Assembly: GCF_900104805.1 (NCBI RefSeq)
Contig: NZ_LT629751.1
Span: 2,895,001 to 2,959,000 of the forward strand
DNA length: 64,000 bases
Direction: 5' to 3'
Origin: Pseudomonas oryzae
Lineage (GTDB): Bacteria; Pseudomonadota; Gammaproteobacteria; Pseudomonadales; Pseudomonadaceae
The notes beneath the pieces are model-generated. The model was not told the DNA's origin. It saw only the letters and a list, made by a program, of their open reading frames with translations, and did no database searches. Position 1 is the first letter of the stretch; every line of letters begins with the position of its first letter. Positions 11,203-20,018 of this stretch are shown here, piece after piece. A program made the position numbers and the translations under genes.

Positions 11203-12677
11203 GCCGGGTCCTCGTCCAGCGCCAGCGGCAGGCTGGCCGAGCGCGCCAGCCAGTCCGCCGGCAGGCTCTTGCTGGCGCGGGCGCCGAGCAGCTTGAGCTG
11301 TTCGCTGCGCGAAATCAGGTCACCGCGTCCGGCGGTGAGCTTGTTGCGTGCGCTGGCGTAGGCCTTGTCGAGCTGCTGCAGGCGATTGCCGATCTCGTCG
11401 AGGTCCTGGACGAACAGCACGAACTTGTCGTACAGCGCGCCGGCGCGCTCGGCAATCTCGCGGGCGTTGAGGTTCTGCCGCTCCTGGCGCCACAGGCTGT
11501 CGATCACCCGCAGGGTAGCCAGCAGGGTGGTCGGGCTGACGATCACGATGTTCTGCGCGAAGGACTCCTGGAACAGCGTCGGCTCGGCCTGCAGGGCGGC
11601 GGCGAAGGCGCCCTCGAGCGGCACGAACAGCAGCACGAAGTCCAGGCTGTGCAGGCCTTCGAGGCGCTGGTAGTCCTTGCCCGACAGGCCCTTGAGGTGG
11701 CTGCGCAGCGACTGCACGTGCTGCTTGAGCGCCTGCGCCCGCGCCGCCTCGTCCTCGGCGGCGACGTACTGCTGGTAGGCGGTCAGGCTGACCTTGGCGT
11801 CGACCACCACCTGGCGCTCGCCGGGCAGACGCACCAGCACGTCGGGCTGGAAGCGCTCGCCGCCGGCTCCGCGCAGGCTGACCTGGGTGTCGTACTCGCG
11901 GCCTTTCTCCAGCCCGGCGTGCTCGAGCACCCGCTCGAGCACCAGCTCGCCCCAGTTGCCCTGGGTCTTCTGCCCCTTGAGCGCGCGGGTCAGGTTGGTC
12001 GCCTCCTCGCCCAAGCGCTGGTTGAGCTGCTGCAGGCGCTCCAGCTCCTTGCCCAGCGAGAAGCGCTCGCGCGCCTCCTGTTGATAACTCTGCTCGACGC
12101 GCTGCTCGAAGCTGTGCAGGCGCTCGCGCAGCGGATCGAGCAACTGTGCCAGGCGCTGCTGGCTGCTCTCGGCGAAGCGCTGCTCACGCTCCTCGAAGAT
12201 CTTCCCGGCCAGTTCGGCGAACTGCGCCCGCAGCTCGTCGCGCGCCGCCTGCACCTCCTCGAGGCGCTGCTGGTGGCCCTGCTGCTGCTCGCGCAGCGCG
12301 CTGGCCAGCGCCGCGCGTTCGGCGGCGAGGTCGCGCAGTTCCTCCTCGCGCTGCAGGCGCTCCTGCTGCCACTGCTGTGCCGCTTCGACGGCCTTCTGCC
12401 GCTCGGCGCCGAGCAGTTGGCTCTCACGGCGCAGCGCGGCGTTCTCGCCCTGCAGGGTCAGCAGCAGACGTTGCTGGCTCTGCAGTTCGGTCCTGGCCTG
12501 GTCGAGACGCTCGCCGAGCTCACCGCGCGCCTGCTCGCTGGCCGCCAGGCGCTCTTCCAGCACGCCTGCCTGCTGCAGCGCCTGACCGCGCTGCTGCTGC
12601 AGCCGCCAGAGCAGGATGCCGGCCGGCAGGGCGGCGGCGACAAGACCGAGCAACAGGCTGGATAACTCGAAGGGCAT
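11199..12677 (-). CDS. rmuC: DNA recombination protein RmuC
   Basis: The 492-residue protein starts at ATG 12677 (MPFELSSLLL). An N-terminal hydrophobic segment (about residues 5-22) acts as a membrane anchor, a long Gln/Glu/Arg-rich coiled coil covers about residues 25-185, and the conserved RmuC nuclease-like domain follows (GNWGELVLERVLEHAGL, VVDAKVSLTAYQ, LFVPLEGAFAAAL, TTLLATLRVIDSLW). RmuC limits inversions at short repeats and is proposed to have nuclease activity. It overlaps the convergent DUF4010 gene at the stop codons. A TATACT hexamer on the minus strand at 12705-12710 could be its -10, and a DnaA-box pair lies about 85-105 bp upstream of the start. Confidence 0.95.
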   Translation of the reverse strand: MPFELSSLLLGLVAAALPAGILLWRLQQQRGQALQQAGVLEERLAASEQARGELGERLDQARTELQSQQRLLLTLQGENAALRRESQLLGAERQKAVEAAQQWQQERLQREEELRDLAAERAALASALREQQQGHQQRLEEVQAARDELRAQFAELAGKIFEEREQRFAESSQQRLAQLLDPLRERLHSFEQRVEQSYQQEARERFSLGKELERLQQLNQRLGEEATNLTRALKGQKTQGNWGELVLERVLEHAGLEKGREYDTQVSLRGAGGERFQPDVLVRLPGERQVVVDAKVSLTAYQQYVAAEDEAARAQALKQHVQSLRSHLKGLSGKDYQRLEGLHSLDFVLLFVPLEGAFAAALQAEPTLFQESFAQNIVIVSPTTLLATLRVIDSLWRQERQNLNAREIAERAGALYDKFVLFVQDLDEIGNRLQQLDKAYASARNKLTAGRGDLISRSEQLKLLGARASKSLPADWLARSASLPLALDEDPA

Positions 12678-12759
12678 GAGCGAACTCCACAGGCGATGCC
12701 GGCGAGTATAACTGCGGCGGACCGACTGAACCGCGCTGGCCTGCGGCCCGGAGCGTTCA

Positions 12760-12780
12760 ATCCACAATTACTGTGGATAA
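12760..12780. promoter_or_regulatory. Inverted pair of DnaA-box-like sequences
   Basis: TGTGGATAA at 12772-12780 is a perfect DnaA box on the minus strand (TTATCCACA). ATCCACA at 12760-12766 forms its inverted partner five bases away, matching the consensus at 7 of 9 positions when extended. It lies 83 bp or more upstream of rmuC in an AT-rich patch. DnaA binding is inferred only from the match. Confidence 0.5.
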
Positions 12781-13047
12781 CTGGGTGGACAAATTCCGGA
12801 CAGATCGTCCCGCGCCCTACAGCGCATGGCCCGCAGACAATCTGGTTGTTTTTTGACCAGCGCTTTTATGCTTGTTTTTCAACGGATTATTGCTTCAGGT
12901 CATGAGCGCGCGGACGCACCAACGGCGTGCCGCCTGGCTGCGCGCCTGCGCCACGATTCTGTGCACAAGCTCACACGGCGCCTCCGTCTGGCACCACACC
13001 GGCGCCTGCTGCGCCGACCCGGCGCCATCATCCGGTGCACAAACGAA

Positions 13048-13077
13048 GGGGGCCGGCTGCTTGCGCAACCGGCCCCC
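13048..13077 (-). terminator. Terminator of thrC
   Basis: GGGGGCCGG (13048-13056) and CCGGCCCCC (13069-13077) form a 9-bp stem with a 12-nt loop 25 bases past the thrC stop. On the minus strand it is followed by the moderately U-rich TTCGTTTG. Confidence 0.65.
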
Positions 13078-13101
13078 GGTGAACAGCTCGCCGCAGACGC
13101 C

Positions 13102-14511
13102 TTACAGCGGCTTGCCGCGGTTGCCGTGCTGGCTGACAAACTGCTGGACGGCCTTCAGGTCGTTGGCCAGCACGGTGCAGCGCTCCTCGCGCTGGAACAG
13201 GTCGGCCAGATGCGCCGGCAGTTGCGGCGCCTCGCCGACGCCGGCCTTCTCCACCGCTTCCGGGAACTTGACCGGGTGCGCGGTGCCGAGCACCACCATC
13301 GGCAGGGCCAGGCTGCGGCGGCACTCGCGGGCGGCCTTGACGCCGATCGCGGTGTGCGGGTCGAGCAGGTAGCCGGTCTCGCCATGCACCTCGGCGATGG
13401 TCGCGCAGGTCGCCTCGTCGTCCACCGCCAGCGAGTCGAACAGGCGGCGCGCCTCGGTCCAGCGGTCGTCGGCGACCGCCAGCTTGCCGGTGGCCTTGAA
13501 CTCGTCCATCAGCTTCGCCACTTCCAGACCGTTGCGGCCGTGCAGGTCGAACAGCAGACGCTCGAAGTTGGAGGAGACCATGATGTCCATCGACGGCGAC
13601 AGCGACGGATGCAGGGTGTCCTTGTCGTAGCGGTTGCCGGACATGAAGCGGTGCAGGATGTCGTTGCGGTTGGTGGCGACGATCAGCTGGTTGATCGGCA
13701 GGCCCATGTTGCGCGCCAGGTAGCCGGCGAAGATGTCACCGAAGTTGCCGGTCGGCACCGAGAAGGCCACCGAGCGGTGCGGCGCGCCGAGCTGCAGGGC
13801 GGCGTGGAAGTAGTAGACGATCTGAGCCATGATCCGCGCCCAGTTGATCGAGTTGACCGCCACCAGACGGGTGCCCTTGAGGAAGCCCTGGTCGGCGAAA
13901 CTGGCCTTGACCATCTCCTGGCAGTCGTCGAAGTTGCCTTCGATGGCGATGTTGTGGATGTTGTCGCCGAGGATGGTGGTCATCTGCCGGCGCTGCACTT
14001 CGGACACGCGGTTGTGCGGGTGCATGATGAAGATGTCGACGTTCTCGCAGGCCTTGCAGCCCTCGATGGCCGCCGAGCCGGTGTCGCCGGAGGTGGCGCC
14101 CATGATCACCACGCGCTCGCCGCGCTTGGTCAGCACGTGATCGAGCAGGCGGCCGAGCAGCTGCAGGGCGAAGTCCTTGAACGCCAGGGTCGGGCCCTGG
14201 AACAGCTCGAGCACCCACTCGTTGGCGCCCAGCTGGGTCAGCGGCGCCACCGCCTTGTGGGCGAACACGCCGTAGGTCTCTTCGAGAATCCGCTTGAAGT
14301 CGGCGTCGGCGATGCTGCCGGCGACGAACGGGCGCATCACCCGGAAGGCCAGCTCGTGGTACGGCAGGCCGGCCCAGGAGGCGATCTCCTCGACGGTGAA
14401 GCGCGGCAGGTTTTCCGGCACGTAGAGACCGCCGTCGCTGGCCAGGCCGGCGAGCAGCACGTCTTCGAAGTTGAGGGCCGGGGCCTGGCCGCGGGTACTG
14501 ATGTAACGCAT
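13102..14511 (-). CDS. thrC: Threonine synthase
   Basis: The 469-residue PLP enzyme converts O-phosphohomoserine to threonine. The N-terminal MRYISTRGQAP block and the PLP-binding lysine in AFKDFALQ (Lys112) are conserved, and the length matches the long proteobacterial form (about 460-470). It lies 51 bp downstream of hom on the same strand, forming a hom-thrC unit for the last steps from aspartate semialdehyde to threonine; no homoserine kinase gene lies between them, as is usual in Pseudomonas. A terminator follows at 13048-13077. Confidence 0.97.
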   Translation of the reverse strand: MRYISTRGQAPALNFEDVLLAGLASDGGLYVPENLPRFTVEEIASWAGLPYHELAFRVMRPFVAGSIADADFKRILEETYGVFAHKAVAPLTQLGANEWVLELFQGPTLAFKDFALQLLGRLLDHVLTKRGERVVIMGATSGDTGSAAIEGCKACENVDIFIMHPHNRVSEVQRRQMTTILGDNIHNIAIEGNFDDCQEMVKASFADQGFLKGTRLVAVNSINWARIMAQIVYYFHAALQLGAPHRSVAFSVPTGNFGDIFAGYLARNMGLPINQLIVATNRNDILHRFMSGNRYDKDTLHPSLSPSMDIMVSSNFERLLFDLHGRNGLEVAKLMDEFKATGKLAVADDRWTEARRLFDSLAVDDEATCATIAEVHGETGYLLDPHTAIGVKAARECRRSLALPMVVLGTAHPVKFPEAVEKAGVGEAPQLPAHLADLFQREERCTVLANDLKAVQQFVSQHGNRGKPL

Positions 14512-14530
14512 GGGAAAAACCTTCGGTGCG

Positions 14531-14553
14531 GGCTGCCGGTCAGACCGGCAGCC
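14531..14553 (-). other. hom-thrC intercistronic hairpin
   Basis: GGCTGCCGGT (14531-14540) pairs with ACCGGCAGCC (14544-14553) around a 3-nt loop, within the 51-bp gap. With no U-run it is more likely an mRNA stability element or partial attenuator than a full terminator. Confidence 0.5.
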
Positions 14554-14562
14554 GTTGACGGA

Positions 14563-15867
14563 TTAGTTGAGCTGCTCGACGCGGATGCGCACGACCTGGC
14601 CGGCGACGCCCTCGAGGGCTTCCAGGGCGGCGATGGCGTCGTTGATCTGCGCTTCGCACACGCGGTGGGTGACCAGGATCATCGGCACCAGGCCGTCATG
14701 CTCCTCGGCTTCCTTCTGCATGATCGACTCGATGTTGATGCCGCGCGCGGAGAGGATGCTCGCCACCTGAGCCAGCACGCCCGGATGGTCCTTGGCCTGG
14801 ATGCGCAGGTAGTAGGCGCTCTCGCAAGCCTCGATCGGCAGGATCGGATGGTCGGACAGCGCATCCGGCTGGAAGGCCAGGTGCGGCACGCGGTTCTCCG
14901 GGTCGGTGGTCAGCGCGCGGACCACGTCGACCACGTCGGCCACCACCGCCGAGGCGGTCGGCTCCATGCCGGCGCCGGCGCCGTAGTACAGGGTGCTGCC
15001 GACCGCGTCGCCGTTGACCATCACCGCGTTCATCACGCCGTTGACGTTGGCGATCAGGCGGTCGGCCGGAATCAGGGTCGGGTGCACGCGCAGCTCGATG
15101 CCGGCCTCGGTGCGGCGGGCGACGCCCAGGTGCTTGATGCGGTAGCCCAATGCCTCGGCGTAGTTGACGTCGGCGGTGGTCAGCTTGGTGATGCCCTCGG
15201 TGTAGGCCTTGTCGAACTGCAGGGGAATGCCGAAGGCGATGGAGGCGAGGATGGTCAGCTTGTGCGCGGCGTCGATGCCCTCGACGTCGAAGGTCGGGTC
15301 GGCCTCGGCGTAGCCCAGCGCCTGGGCTTCCTTGAGCACGTCGTCGAAGGCGCGGCCTTTCTCGCGCATCTCGGTGAGGATGAAGTTGCCGGTGCCGTTG
15401 ATGATGCCGGCCAGCCAGTTGATGCGGTTGGCGGACAGGCCCTCGCGGATCGCCTTGATCACCGGGATACCACCGGCCACGGCGGCCTCGAAGGCGACGA
15501 TGACGCCCTTCTCGCGCGCCTTGGCGAAGATCTCGTTGCCATGCACGGCGATCAGCGCCTTGTTGGCGGTGACCACGTGCTTGCCGTTGTCGATGGCCTT
15601 GAGCACCAGCTCGCGGGCCACGGTGTAGCCACCGATCAGCTCGATGACGATGTCGATTTCCGGGTTGGCGACCAGTTCGAACACGTCACCGGTGATGGGG
15701 GTACCGGTGGTATCGCATTGCGGGTTGGCGTCACGCGCGGCAATCTGGGCCACTTCAATACCACGCCCGGCACGGCGGGCAATCTCCTCGGCATTGCGTT
15801 TGAGCACATTGAAGGTACCGCCACCGACGGTTCCCAACCCACAGATACCTACTTTCACCGGTTTCAC
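14563..15867 (-). CDS. hom: Homoserine dehydrogenase
   Basis: The 434-residue enzyme reduces aspartate-4-semialdehyde to homoserine. The start is taken as GTG 15867 (VKPVKVGICG), preceded by GGGGAAC, because it gives the usual family length and places the GxGxxG NAD(P) motif at residues 10-15; upstream in-frame codons lie across a palindrome. Catalytic-domain blocks (NGTGNFIL, YAEADPTFDVEGIDAAHK) and a C-terminal ACT domain (about 350-430, probable threonine feedback site) are visible. It is monofunctional, without a fused aspartokinase. It follows dsbC and precedes thrC. Confidence 0.97.
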   Translation of the reverse strand: MKPVKVGICGLGTVGGGTFNVLKRNAEEIARRAGRGIEVAQIAARDANPQCDTTGTPITGDVFELVANPEIDIVIELIGGYTVARELVLKAIDNGKHVVTANKALIAVHGNEIFAKAREKGVIVAFEAAVAGGIPVIKAIREGLSANRINWLAGIINGTGNFILTEMREKGRAFDDVLKEAQALGYAEADPTFDVEGIDAAHKLTILASIAFGIPLQFDKAYTEGITKLTTADVNYAEALGYRIKHLGVARRTEAGIELRVHPTLIPADRLIANVNGVMNAVMVNGDAVGSTLYYGAGAGMEPTASAVVADVVDVVRALTTDPENRVPHLAFQPDALSDHPILPIEACESAYYLRIQAKDHPGVLAQVASILSARGINIESIMQKEAEEHDGLVPMILVTHRVCEAQINDAIAALEALEGVAGQVVRIRVEQLN

Positions 15868-15929
15868 GCTCAGTTCCCCATCTTCACTACGCAGAACGGC
15901 CGGGAATCCCGGCCGATTAAAAGATCCGC

Positions 15930-15958
15930 ACATTACGAACTGGTGGATTGTTAGTCAA
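15930..15958 (-). promoter_or_regulatory. Candidate promoter of hom-thrC
   Basis: On the minus strand TTGACT (15958-15953) is a 5/6 match to a -35 box, spaced 17 bp from TAATGT (15935-15930), a weak -10. The site lies just downstream of the dsbC stop, and a CGGCCGGG/CCGGCCG palindrome falls between it and the hom start. Confidence 0.4.
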
Positions 15959-15968
15959 TCCGCCAGCA

Positions 15969-16709
15969 TCAGTTGCTCTTGGCGGCGAAGGCGGCCTGGG
16001 CCAACTGCGGCGCCGGCTGGTAGCCGGGAATCATCTGGCCGTTGGCCAGCACGATGGCCGGAGTGCCGCGCACGCCGATCATCTGACCCAGCTGGTACTG
16101 CTTCTCCACCGGGTTGTCGCACTGCGCCGCCGGCACGTCCTGGCGCTGCTTGGCCAGGTCCATCGCCGCCTGGCGATCCTTGGCGCACCACACGCTGACC
16201 AGGGTGTTGTAGCCATGGCTGCCGACGCCCTGACGCGGGAAGGCGACGTAGCGCACCTCGACGCCACGGCGGTTGAGCTCGGGCACTTCGCTGTGCAGTT
16301 TCTGGCAGTAGCCGCAGTCGGTATCGGTGAACACGGTGATGTGGGTCTTCTTCTCCGCCTTGGCGTCGGCGGGGAATACCACCATCTCGGCCGCCGGGAT
16401 GGCGTTGATCGCCTTGGCCACGCCCTTGCTCTCGGCCTGCTCGGTGAGGTTGACGGTCTTGCCGTCCTTGACCTGGAACAGGAAGCCCTGCAGGACGAAC
16501 TGGGCGTCGGCGCTGGTGTAGAGCAGACGCCCGCCCTTGAGCTGGACCTGGTAGAGGCCGGGCATCGGGCTTTCACTGATCGCCTCGATCGGCAGGTCCG
16601 GCTGCAGCGACTTCAGGGTCTGGCGGATGGCCTCGTCCGGCTCGGCGGCGAGGGCAACGGCGCTGGCCAGGCCGAGAGCGGCGGCAGCGAGGAAACGGGG
16701 CAGGCGCAT
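15969..16709 (-). CDS. dsbC: Periplasmic thiol:disulfide interchange protein DsbC
   Basis: The 246-residue protein starts at ATG 16709 (MRLPRFLAAAALG) with a Sec signal peptide probably cleaved near Ala22. An N-terminal dimerisation domain (about 25-80) precedes a thioredoxin fold with the active-site CGYC (Cys132-Cys135) and the cis-proline loop GTPAIV. A second cysteine pair (WCAKD and AAQCDN) is the structural disulfide of the family. It isomerises wrong disulfides in the periplasm, kept reduced by DsbD. It lies between xerD and hom on the same strand, an order conserved in pseudomonads. Confidence 0.96.
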   Translation of the reverse strand: MRLPRFLAAAALGLASAVALAAEPDEAIRQTLKSLQPDLPIEAISESPMPGLYQVQLKGGRLLYTSADAQFVLQGFLFQVKDGKTVNLTEQAESKGVAKAINAIPAAEMVVFPADAKAEKKTHITVFTDTDCGYCQKLHSEVPELNRRGVEVRYVAFPRQGVGSHGYNTLVSVWCAKDRQAAMDLAKQRQDVPAAQCDNPVEKQYQLGQMIGVRGTPAIVLANGQMIPGYQPAPQLAQAAFAAKSN

Positions 16710-16805
16710 GGGAACTCCTTGCGGCAACAGCGACTGGAAATAAGAAAGCCTAACACATCCACCCCACCACCCCGCTGTGCCGTCACGCACGCTGCCGGGC
16801 GGCGC

Positions 16806-17702
16806 TCAGCCGCGGGGATGGTGCTCGGCGTGCAGGGCCTGCAGGCGGGCACGCGCCACATGAGTGTAGATCTGCGTGGTCGACAGGTCGCGGTGGCCGA
16901 GCAGCATCTGCACCACGCGCAGATCGGCGCCGTGGTTGAGCAGGTGGGTGGCGAAGGCATGGCGCAGGGTGTGCGGCGACAGCGGCTTGTCGATCCCGGC
17001 ACGGCGCGCGTGCAGCTTGATGCGGTGCCAGAAGGTCTGCCGGGTCATCTGCTCACCGCGCAGGCTGGGAAACAGCACGTCGCTGGGCCGGCCGATCAGC
17101 AGCTCGTCGCGGGCCTGGCGCAGGTAGCGCTGCAGCCAGACGATGGCCTCCTCACCGAGCGGTACCAAGCGCTCGCGGGCTCCCTTGCCGAACACCCGCA
17201 CCACGCCCTGGCGCAGGTTGACCTGCTCAAGGGTCAACGCCACCAGTTCGCTGACCCGCAGGCCGCAGGCGTAGAGCACCTCGAGCATGGCGCGGTCACG
17301 CAGGCCGAGCGCCTCGCCGCAGTCCGGCGCGGCCAGCAGCGCTTCGACGTCGGCCTCGCTGAGGGTATGCGGTACCGCCCGCGCCTGGCGCGGCAGGTTG
17401 ACCAGCAGGGTGGGATCCTCGGCGACCACGCCCTCGAACTGGCAAAAATGGTAGAAGCCACGCAGGCAGGACAACAGGCGGGCGGTGGAGCGCGCGTGAT
17501 AGCCGTTGTCGAGACGCCAGCCGAGGTGCTCGCGAATCAGCTCGCGATCGACCCGCTCGAGATCGAAGCCGCGCTCCGTCAGCCAGCGGCGGAACAGCGC
17601 GAGGTCGCTACCGTAGGCCTCGCGGGTATGCCGCGCCAGACCCTTCTCCAGCCAGAGGGATTCGAGGAAACGTTCGATCAGCGGATGAGCGGGTGCGGAC
17701 AT
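16806..17702 (-). CDS. xerD: Site-specific tyrosine recombinase XerD
   Basis: The 298-residue protein has the exact family length. The catalytic residues are all visible: Arg149 (CGLRVSEL), Lys173, His244 and Arg247 (HTLRHAF), His270 (LLGHRD) and Tyr279 (IYTHV). An N-terminal SAM-like DNA-binding domain covers about residues 1-105. It acts with XerC at dif to resolve chromosome dimers under FtsK control. Position upstream of dsbC and the HGADLRVVQMLLGH block support XerD rather than XerC. Start ATG 17702 is chosen because longer frames run into the region near the rplS terminator. It is housekeeping and not evidence of a mobile element. Confidence 0.95.
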   Translation of the reverse strand: MSAPAHPLIERFLESLWLEKGLARHTREAYGSDLALFRRWLTERGFDLERVDRELIREHLGWRLDNGYHARSTARLLSCLRGFYHFCQFEGVVAEDPTLLVNLPRQARAVPHTLSEADVEALLAAPDCGEALGLRDRAMLEVLYACGLRVSELVALTLEQVNLRQGVVRVFGKGARERLVPLGEEAIVWLQRYLRQARDELLIGRPSDVLFPSLRGEQMTRQTFWHRIKLHARRAGIDKPLSPHTLRHAFATHLLNHGADLRVVQMLLGHRDLSTTQIYTHVARARLQALHAEHHPRG

Positions 17703-17814
17703 GACAGGCGGTCGACAGCCTTGGGGCAGACCAGTCTGGCACGCTGCTCGGCTGGCGACCAGCCCGGCCGCCGCGGACCGCTCACGACAGCGCGGCGGGC
17801 AAACGCCAGGCATG

Positions 17815-17836
17815 AAAAAAGCAGCCCGAGGGCTGC
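17815..17836 (-). terminator. Terminator of the rpsP-rimM-trmD-rplS operon
   Basis: GCAGCC (17821-17826) and GGCTGC (17831-17836) make a short stem with a 4-nt loop; on the minus strand it is followed by six T's. It lies 26 bases after the rplS stop. Confidence 0.85.
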
Positions 17837-17861
17837 TTCTTTCTGCTCAGGGAAGCGGGTC

Positions 17862-18218
17862 TTAGACCAGCTTCTCCTTGATGCGGGCGGCCTTGCCGGA
17901 CAGGTCGCGCAGATAGTACAGCTTGGCCTTGCGCACGTCGCCGCGACGCTTGACGGTGATGCTGTCGACCAGCGGGCTGTAGGTCTGGAAGGTACGCTCG
18001 ACGCCGAAGCCGCTGGAGATCTTGCGCACGGTGAAGGCGCTGTTCAGGCCGCGGTTACGCTTGCCGATCACCACGCCTTCGAAGGCCTGCAGACGCTGAC
18101 GGTCGCCTTCCTTCACCTTCACCTGGACGATCACGGTGTCGCCGGGGGCGAACGCCGGGATCTCTTTGTTCATCTGTTCAGCTTCGAGCTGCTGAATGAT
18201 CGGGTTCTTGTTGCTCAT
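17862..18218 (-). CDS. rplS: 50S ribosomal protein L19
   Basis: The 118-residue protein has the L19 hallmarks [27 protein letters not shown] and [16 protein letters not shown]. It lies at the 30S-50S interface. The start ATG 18218 ([12 protein letters not shown]) matches the family; an in-frame ATG at 18236 would add six residues with no homology. It is the last gene of the rpsP-rimM-trmD-rplS operon, 41 bp after trmD, and is followed by a strong terminator. Confidence 0.98.
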   Translation of the reverse strand: MSNKNPIIQQLEAEQMNKEIPAFAPGDTVIVQVKVKEGDRQRLQAFEGVVIGKRNRGLNSAFTVRKISSGFGVERTFQTYSPLVDSITVKRRGDVRKAKLYYLRDLSGKAARIKEKLV

Positions 18219-18259
18219 GCTGTGCTCCATAGACAAGCCTGCGGCCTGCCATCGATACG

Positions 18260-19003
18260 TTAACTATCGTTCTGCTGGCGGATATATTCGTCCAGCAGCT
18301 TTTTCTCTTCTCCAGAAAGCGAGCGACTATCCAGAAGATCGGCTCGGCGTTCCCAGGTACGCCCCAGGGCTTGTTGCAAACGCCAGCGCCGGATGTGTTC
18401 GTGGTTGCCGCTGAGCAGCACCGGCGGAACACTTTTGCCCTCGTACACCTCGGGTCGGGTGTAGTGCGGGCAATCGAGCAGGCCGTCCGTAAACGAGTCC
18501 TCCTCGGCGGAATCTGCATGCCCCAACGCTCCGGGCAGCAACCGCGTAACCGCATCGATCAGCACCATGGCCGGCAGCTCACCGCCGGACAGGACATAAT
18601 CGCCGATCGACCATTCCTCATCCACGTGCGTCTCGATGAAACGCTCGTCGATGCCTTCGTAACGCCCGGCGATGAGGATCAGACGCTCCTCCTTCACCAG
18701 TTCGCGGACAGCCGCCTGGTCAAGACGACGCCCCTGCGGCGACAGGTAGATCACCTTCGCCACTCCGCCTGTGGCCGCCTTGGCAGAAGCCAGGGCCAGC
18801 TCCAGCGGCTTGATCTTCATCACCATCCCCGGGCCACCGCCGAAGGGCCGGTCGTCCACCGTCTGGTGGCGGTCCTCGGTGTAATCCCGCGGATTCCAGC
18901 AGTGCAGTTGCAGGAGTCCCTGCTTCACCGCGCGGCTGGTGATGCCGTACTCGCTGATGGCGCCGAACATTTCGGGGAACAGGCTGAGAACGTCTACCCG
19001 CAT
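18260..19003 (-). CDS. trmD: tRNA (guanine-N1)-methyltransferase
   Basis: The 247-residue SPOUT methyltransferase makes m1G37 in tRNAs that read CNN codons and prevents +1 frameshifting. Trefoil-knot SAM-binding motifs are visible: [22 protein letters not shown] and [23 protein letters not shown]. Start ATG 19003 ([13 protein letters not shown]) is the conserved start. It is separated from rimM by only three bases, so translation is coupled. Confidence 0.98.
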   Translation of the reverse strand: MRVDVLSLFPEMFGAISEYGITSRAVKQGLLQLHCWNPRDYTEDRHQTVDDRPFGGGPGMVMKIKPLELALASAKAATGGVAKVIYLSPQGRRLDQAAVRELVKEERLILIAGRYEGIDERFIETHVDEEWSIGDYVLSGGELPAMVLIDAVTRLLPGALGHADSAEEDSFTDGLLDCPHYTRPEVYEGKSVPPVLLSGNHEHIRRWRLQQALGRTWERRADLLDSRSLSGEEKKLLDEYIRQQNDS

Positions 19004-19006
19004 GGG

Positions 19007-19543
19007 TCAGAAATCCGCATCCCAGTCCACCCGCATCTCGCCGGCGGCCAGGTCGATGTGCTGCACGCATTGCTCCGTGTAGGGCAACAGGCGCTCGCGA
19101 TCGTCCAGACTGCCCGCGCAGGGCTTCACCACCAGCACGTCATTGGCGCCGGTTTCCAGCAAGTGATCGACCCGACCGAGCAGTTGCTCGTCCTGGTTGA
19201 TGACCTTCAGACCTTCCAGCTGATACCAGTAGTACTCGTCATCTTGCAGTGCCGGCAGCTGGCTGCGCGGAACACAGATGAGGAATCCGGTATAGCCACG
19301 GGCCTCGTCGCGATCGTCGAGCCCCTTGATCTTGACAGTCAGCGCCTTGCCTTGCAGGCGCCCGCTTGCCAGTTCGACCTGACGAACCTCGCCATCGCGC
19401 GTGAGCGTCCAGTGACGGTAATCCAGCAGGTTATCCAGCGGATCGGTGTAGGAATAGACCTTCACTTCCCCGCGGATGCCATGCACCGAAAAGATTTTGC
19501 CGAGTACGACCAGATCCTCGGCGGGTGCCGGCGTATGTTGCAT
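19007..19543 (-). CDS. rimM: Ribosome maturation factor RimM
   Basis: The 178-residue protein has an N-terminal RimM barrel (LVVLGKIFSVHGIRGEVKVYSYTDP) and a C-terminal PRC barrel (DDEYYWYQLEGLKVI, LLPYTEQCVQHIDL, ending VDWDADF). It assists maturation of the 30S head. The start is placed at ATG 19543; a TTG two codons upstream (19549) is possible and would be closer to the weak GAG purine stretch. It lies 10 bp after rpsP in the operon. Confidence 0.96.
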   Translation of the reverse strand: MQHTPAPAEDLVVLGKIFSVHGIRGEVKVYSYTDPLDNLLDYRHWTLTRDGEVRQVELASGRLQGKALTVKIKGLDDRDEARGYTGFLICVPRSQLPALQDDEYYWYQLEGLKVINQDEQLLGRVDHLLETGANDVLVVKPCAGSLDDRERLLPYTEQCVQHIDLAAGEMRVDWDADF

Positions 19544-19553
19544 GATCAAGGAC

Positions 19554-19799
19554 TCAGGCTTTCGCCGCTTCCTTGAGCAGTTGGGCAGCGCGCTCGGACG
19601 GCTGGGCGCCCTGGCTCAGCCAGTACTGGGCACGCTCGGCGTTCACGGAGAGACGCACTTCACCACCAGTGGCGACCGGGTTGAAGAAACCGATGCGCTC
19701 GACGAAACGGCCGTCACGGGCGGAGCGGCTGTTGGTCACGGTCAGGTGGTAGAAAGGGCGCTTCTTGGAGCCGCCACGAGCAAGACGGATGGTTACCAT
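19554..19799 (-). CDS. rpsP: 30S ribosomal protein S16
   Basis: The 81-residue protein begins [18 protein letters not shown], the invariant S16 start, and ends slightly short of other pseudomonad copies (about 83). S16 binds 16S rRNA early in 30S assembly. It is the first gene of the rpsP-rimM-trmD-rplS operon; a candidate promoter lies at 19873-19900, about 75-100 bp upstream, in the gap after ffh. Confidence 0.98.
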   Translation of the reverse strand: MVTIRLARGGSKKRPFYHLTVTNSRSARDGRFVERIGFFNPVATGGEVRLSVNAERAQYWLSQGAQPSERAAQLLKEAAKA

Positions 19800-19872
19800 T
19801 GAACTTCGTTCCTGTAGTAGGTGCTTGCAAAAGCTGTATGCACACTAGGGCCCACGGCCCGAAAGGCCGCAC

Positions 19873-19900
19873 ATTTTAAGGATTATCCCGGAAAAAGCAA
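19873..19900 (-). promoter_or_regulatory. Candidate promoter of the rpsP operon
   Basis: Reading the minus strand, TTGCTT (19900-19895) is followed after 16 bp by TAAAAT (19878-19873), a 5/6 match to -10. A GGCC-rich hairpin lies between it and rpsP. The -35 match is weak. Confidence 0.45.
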
Positions 19901-20018
19901 AGCCATTTTGCGGCACGCGCCATGGCGCGCACCGTTCCGGGGCATCCTCGCTGTCGCGCGCGGCCAGGCCGCGCACTACGTCCGGCGATCTCGCTTGCGC
20001 GACACCGCCGATCGATCC

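Larger units (their letters stand above)
12678..13101. other. 424-bp intergenic region between rmuC and thrC
   Basis: No credible gene is present. The half next to rmuC is unusually AT-rich for this genome: it holds an inverted DnaA-box pair (12760-12780) and T-rich runs around 12840-12895. The half next to thrC is GC-rich, contains GTGCACAA twice (near 12960 and 13035) and ends in the thrC terminator hairpin. Confidence 0.7.

Noticed and set aside
12826-15954. 1042-codon plus-strand frame over thrC and hom
   Set aside because: Low-complexity His/Val/Asp/Gly-rich translation typical of antisense GC-rich genes.
16806-17702. Integrase of a mobile element
   Set aside because: It is the housekeeping XerD with conserved dsbC/hom neighbourhood; no att repeats or cargo genes nearby.
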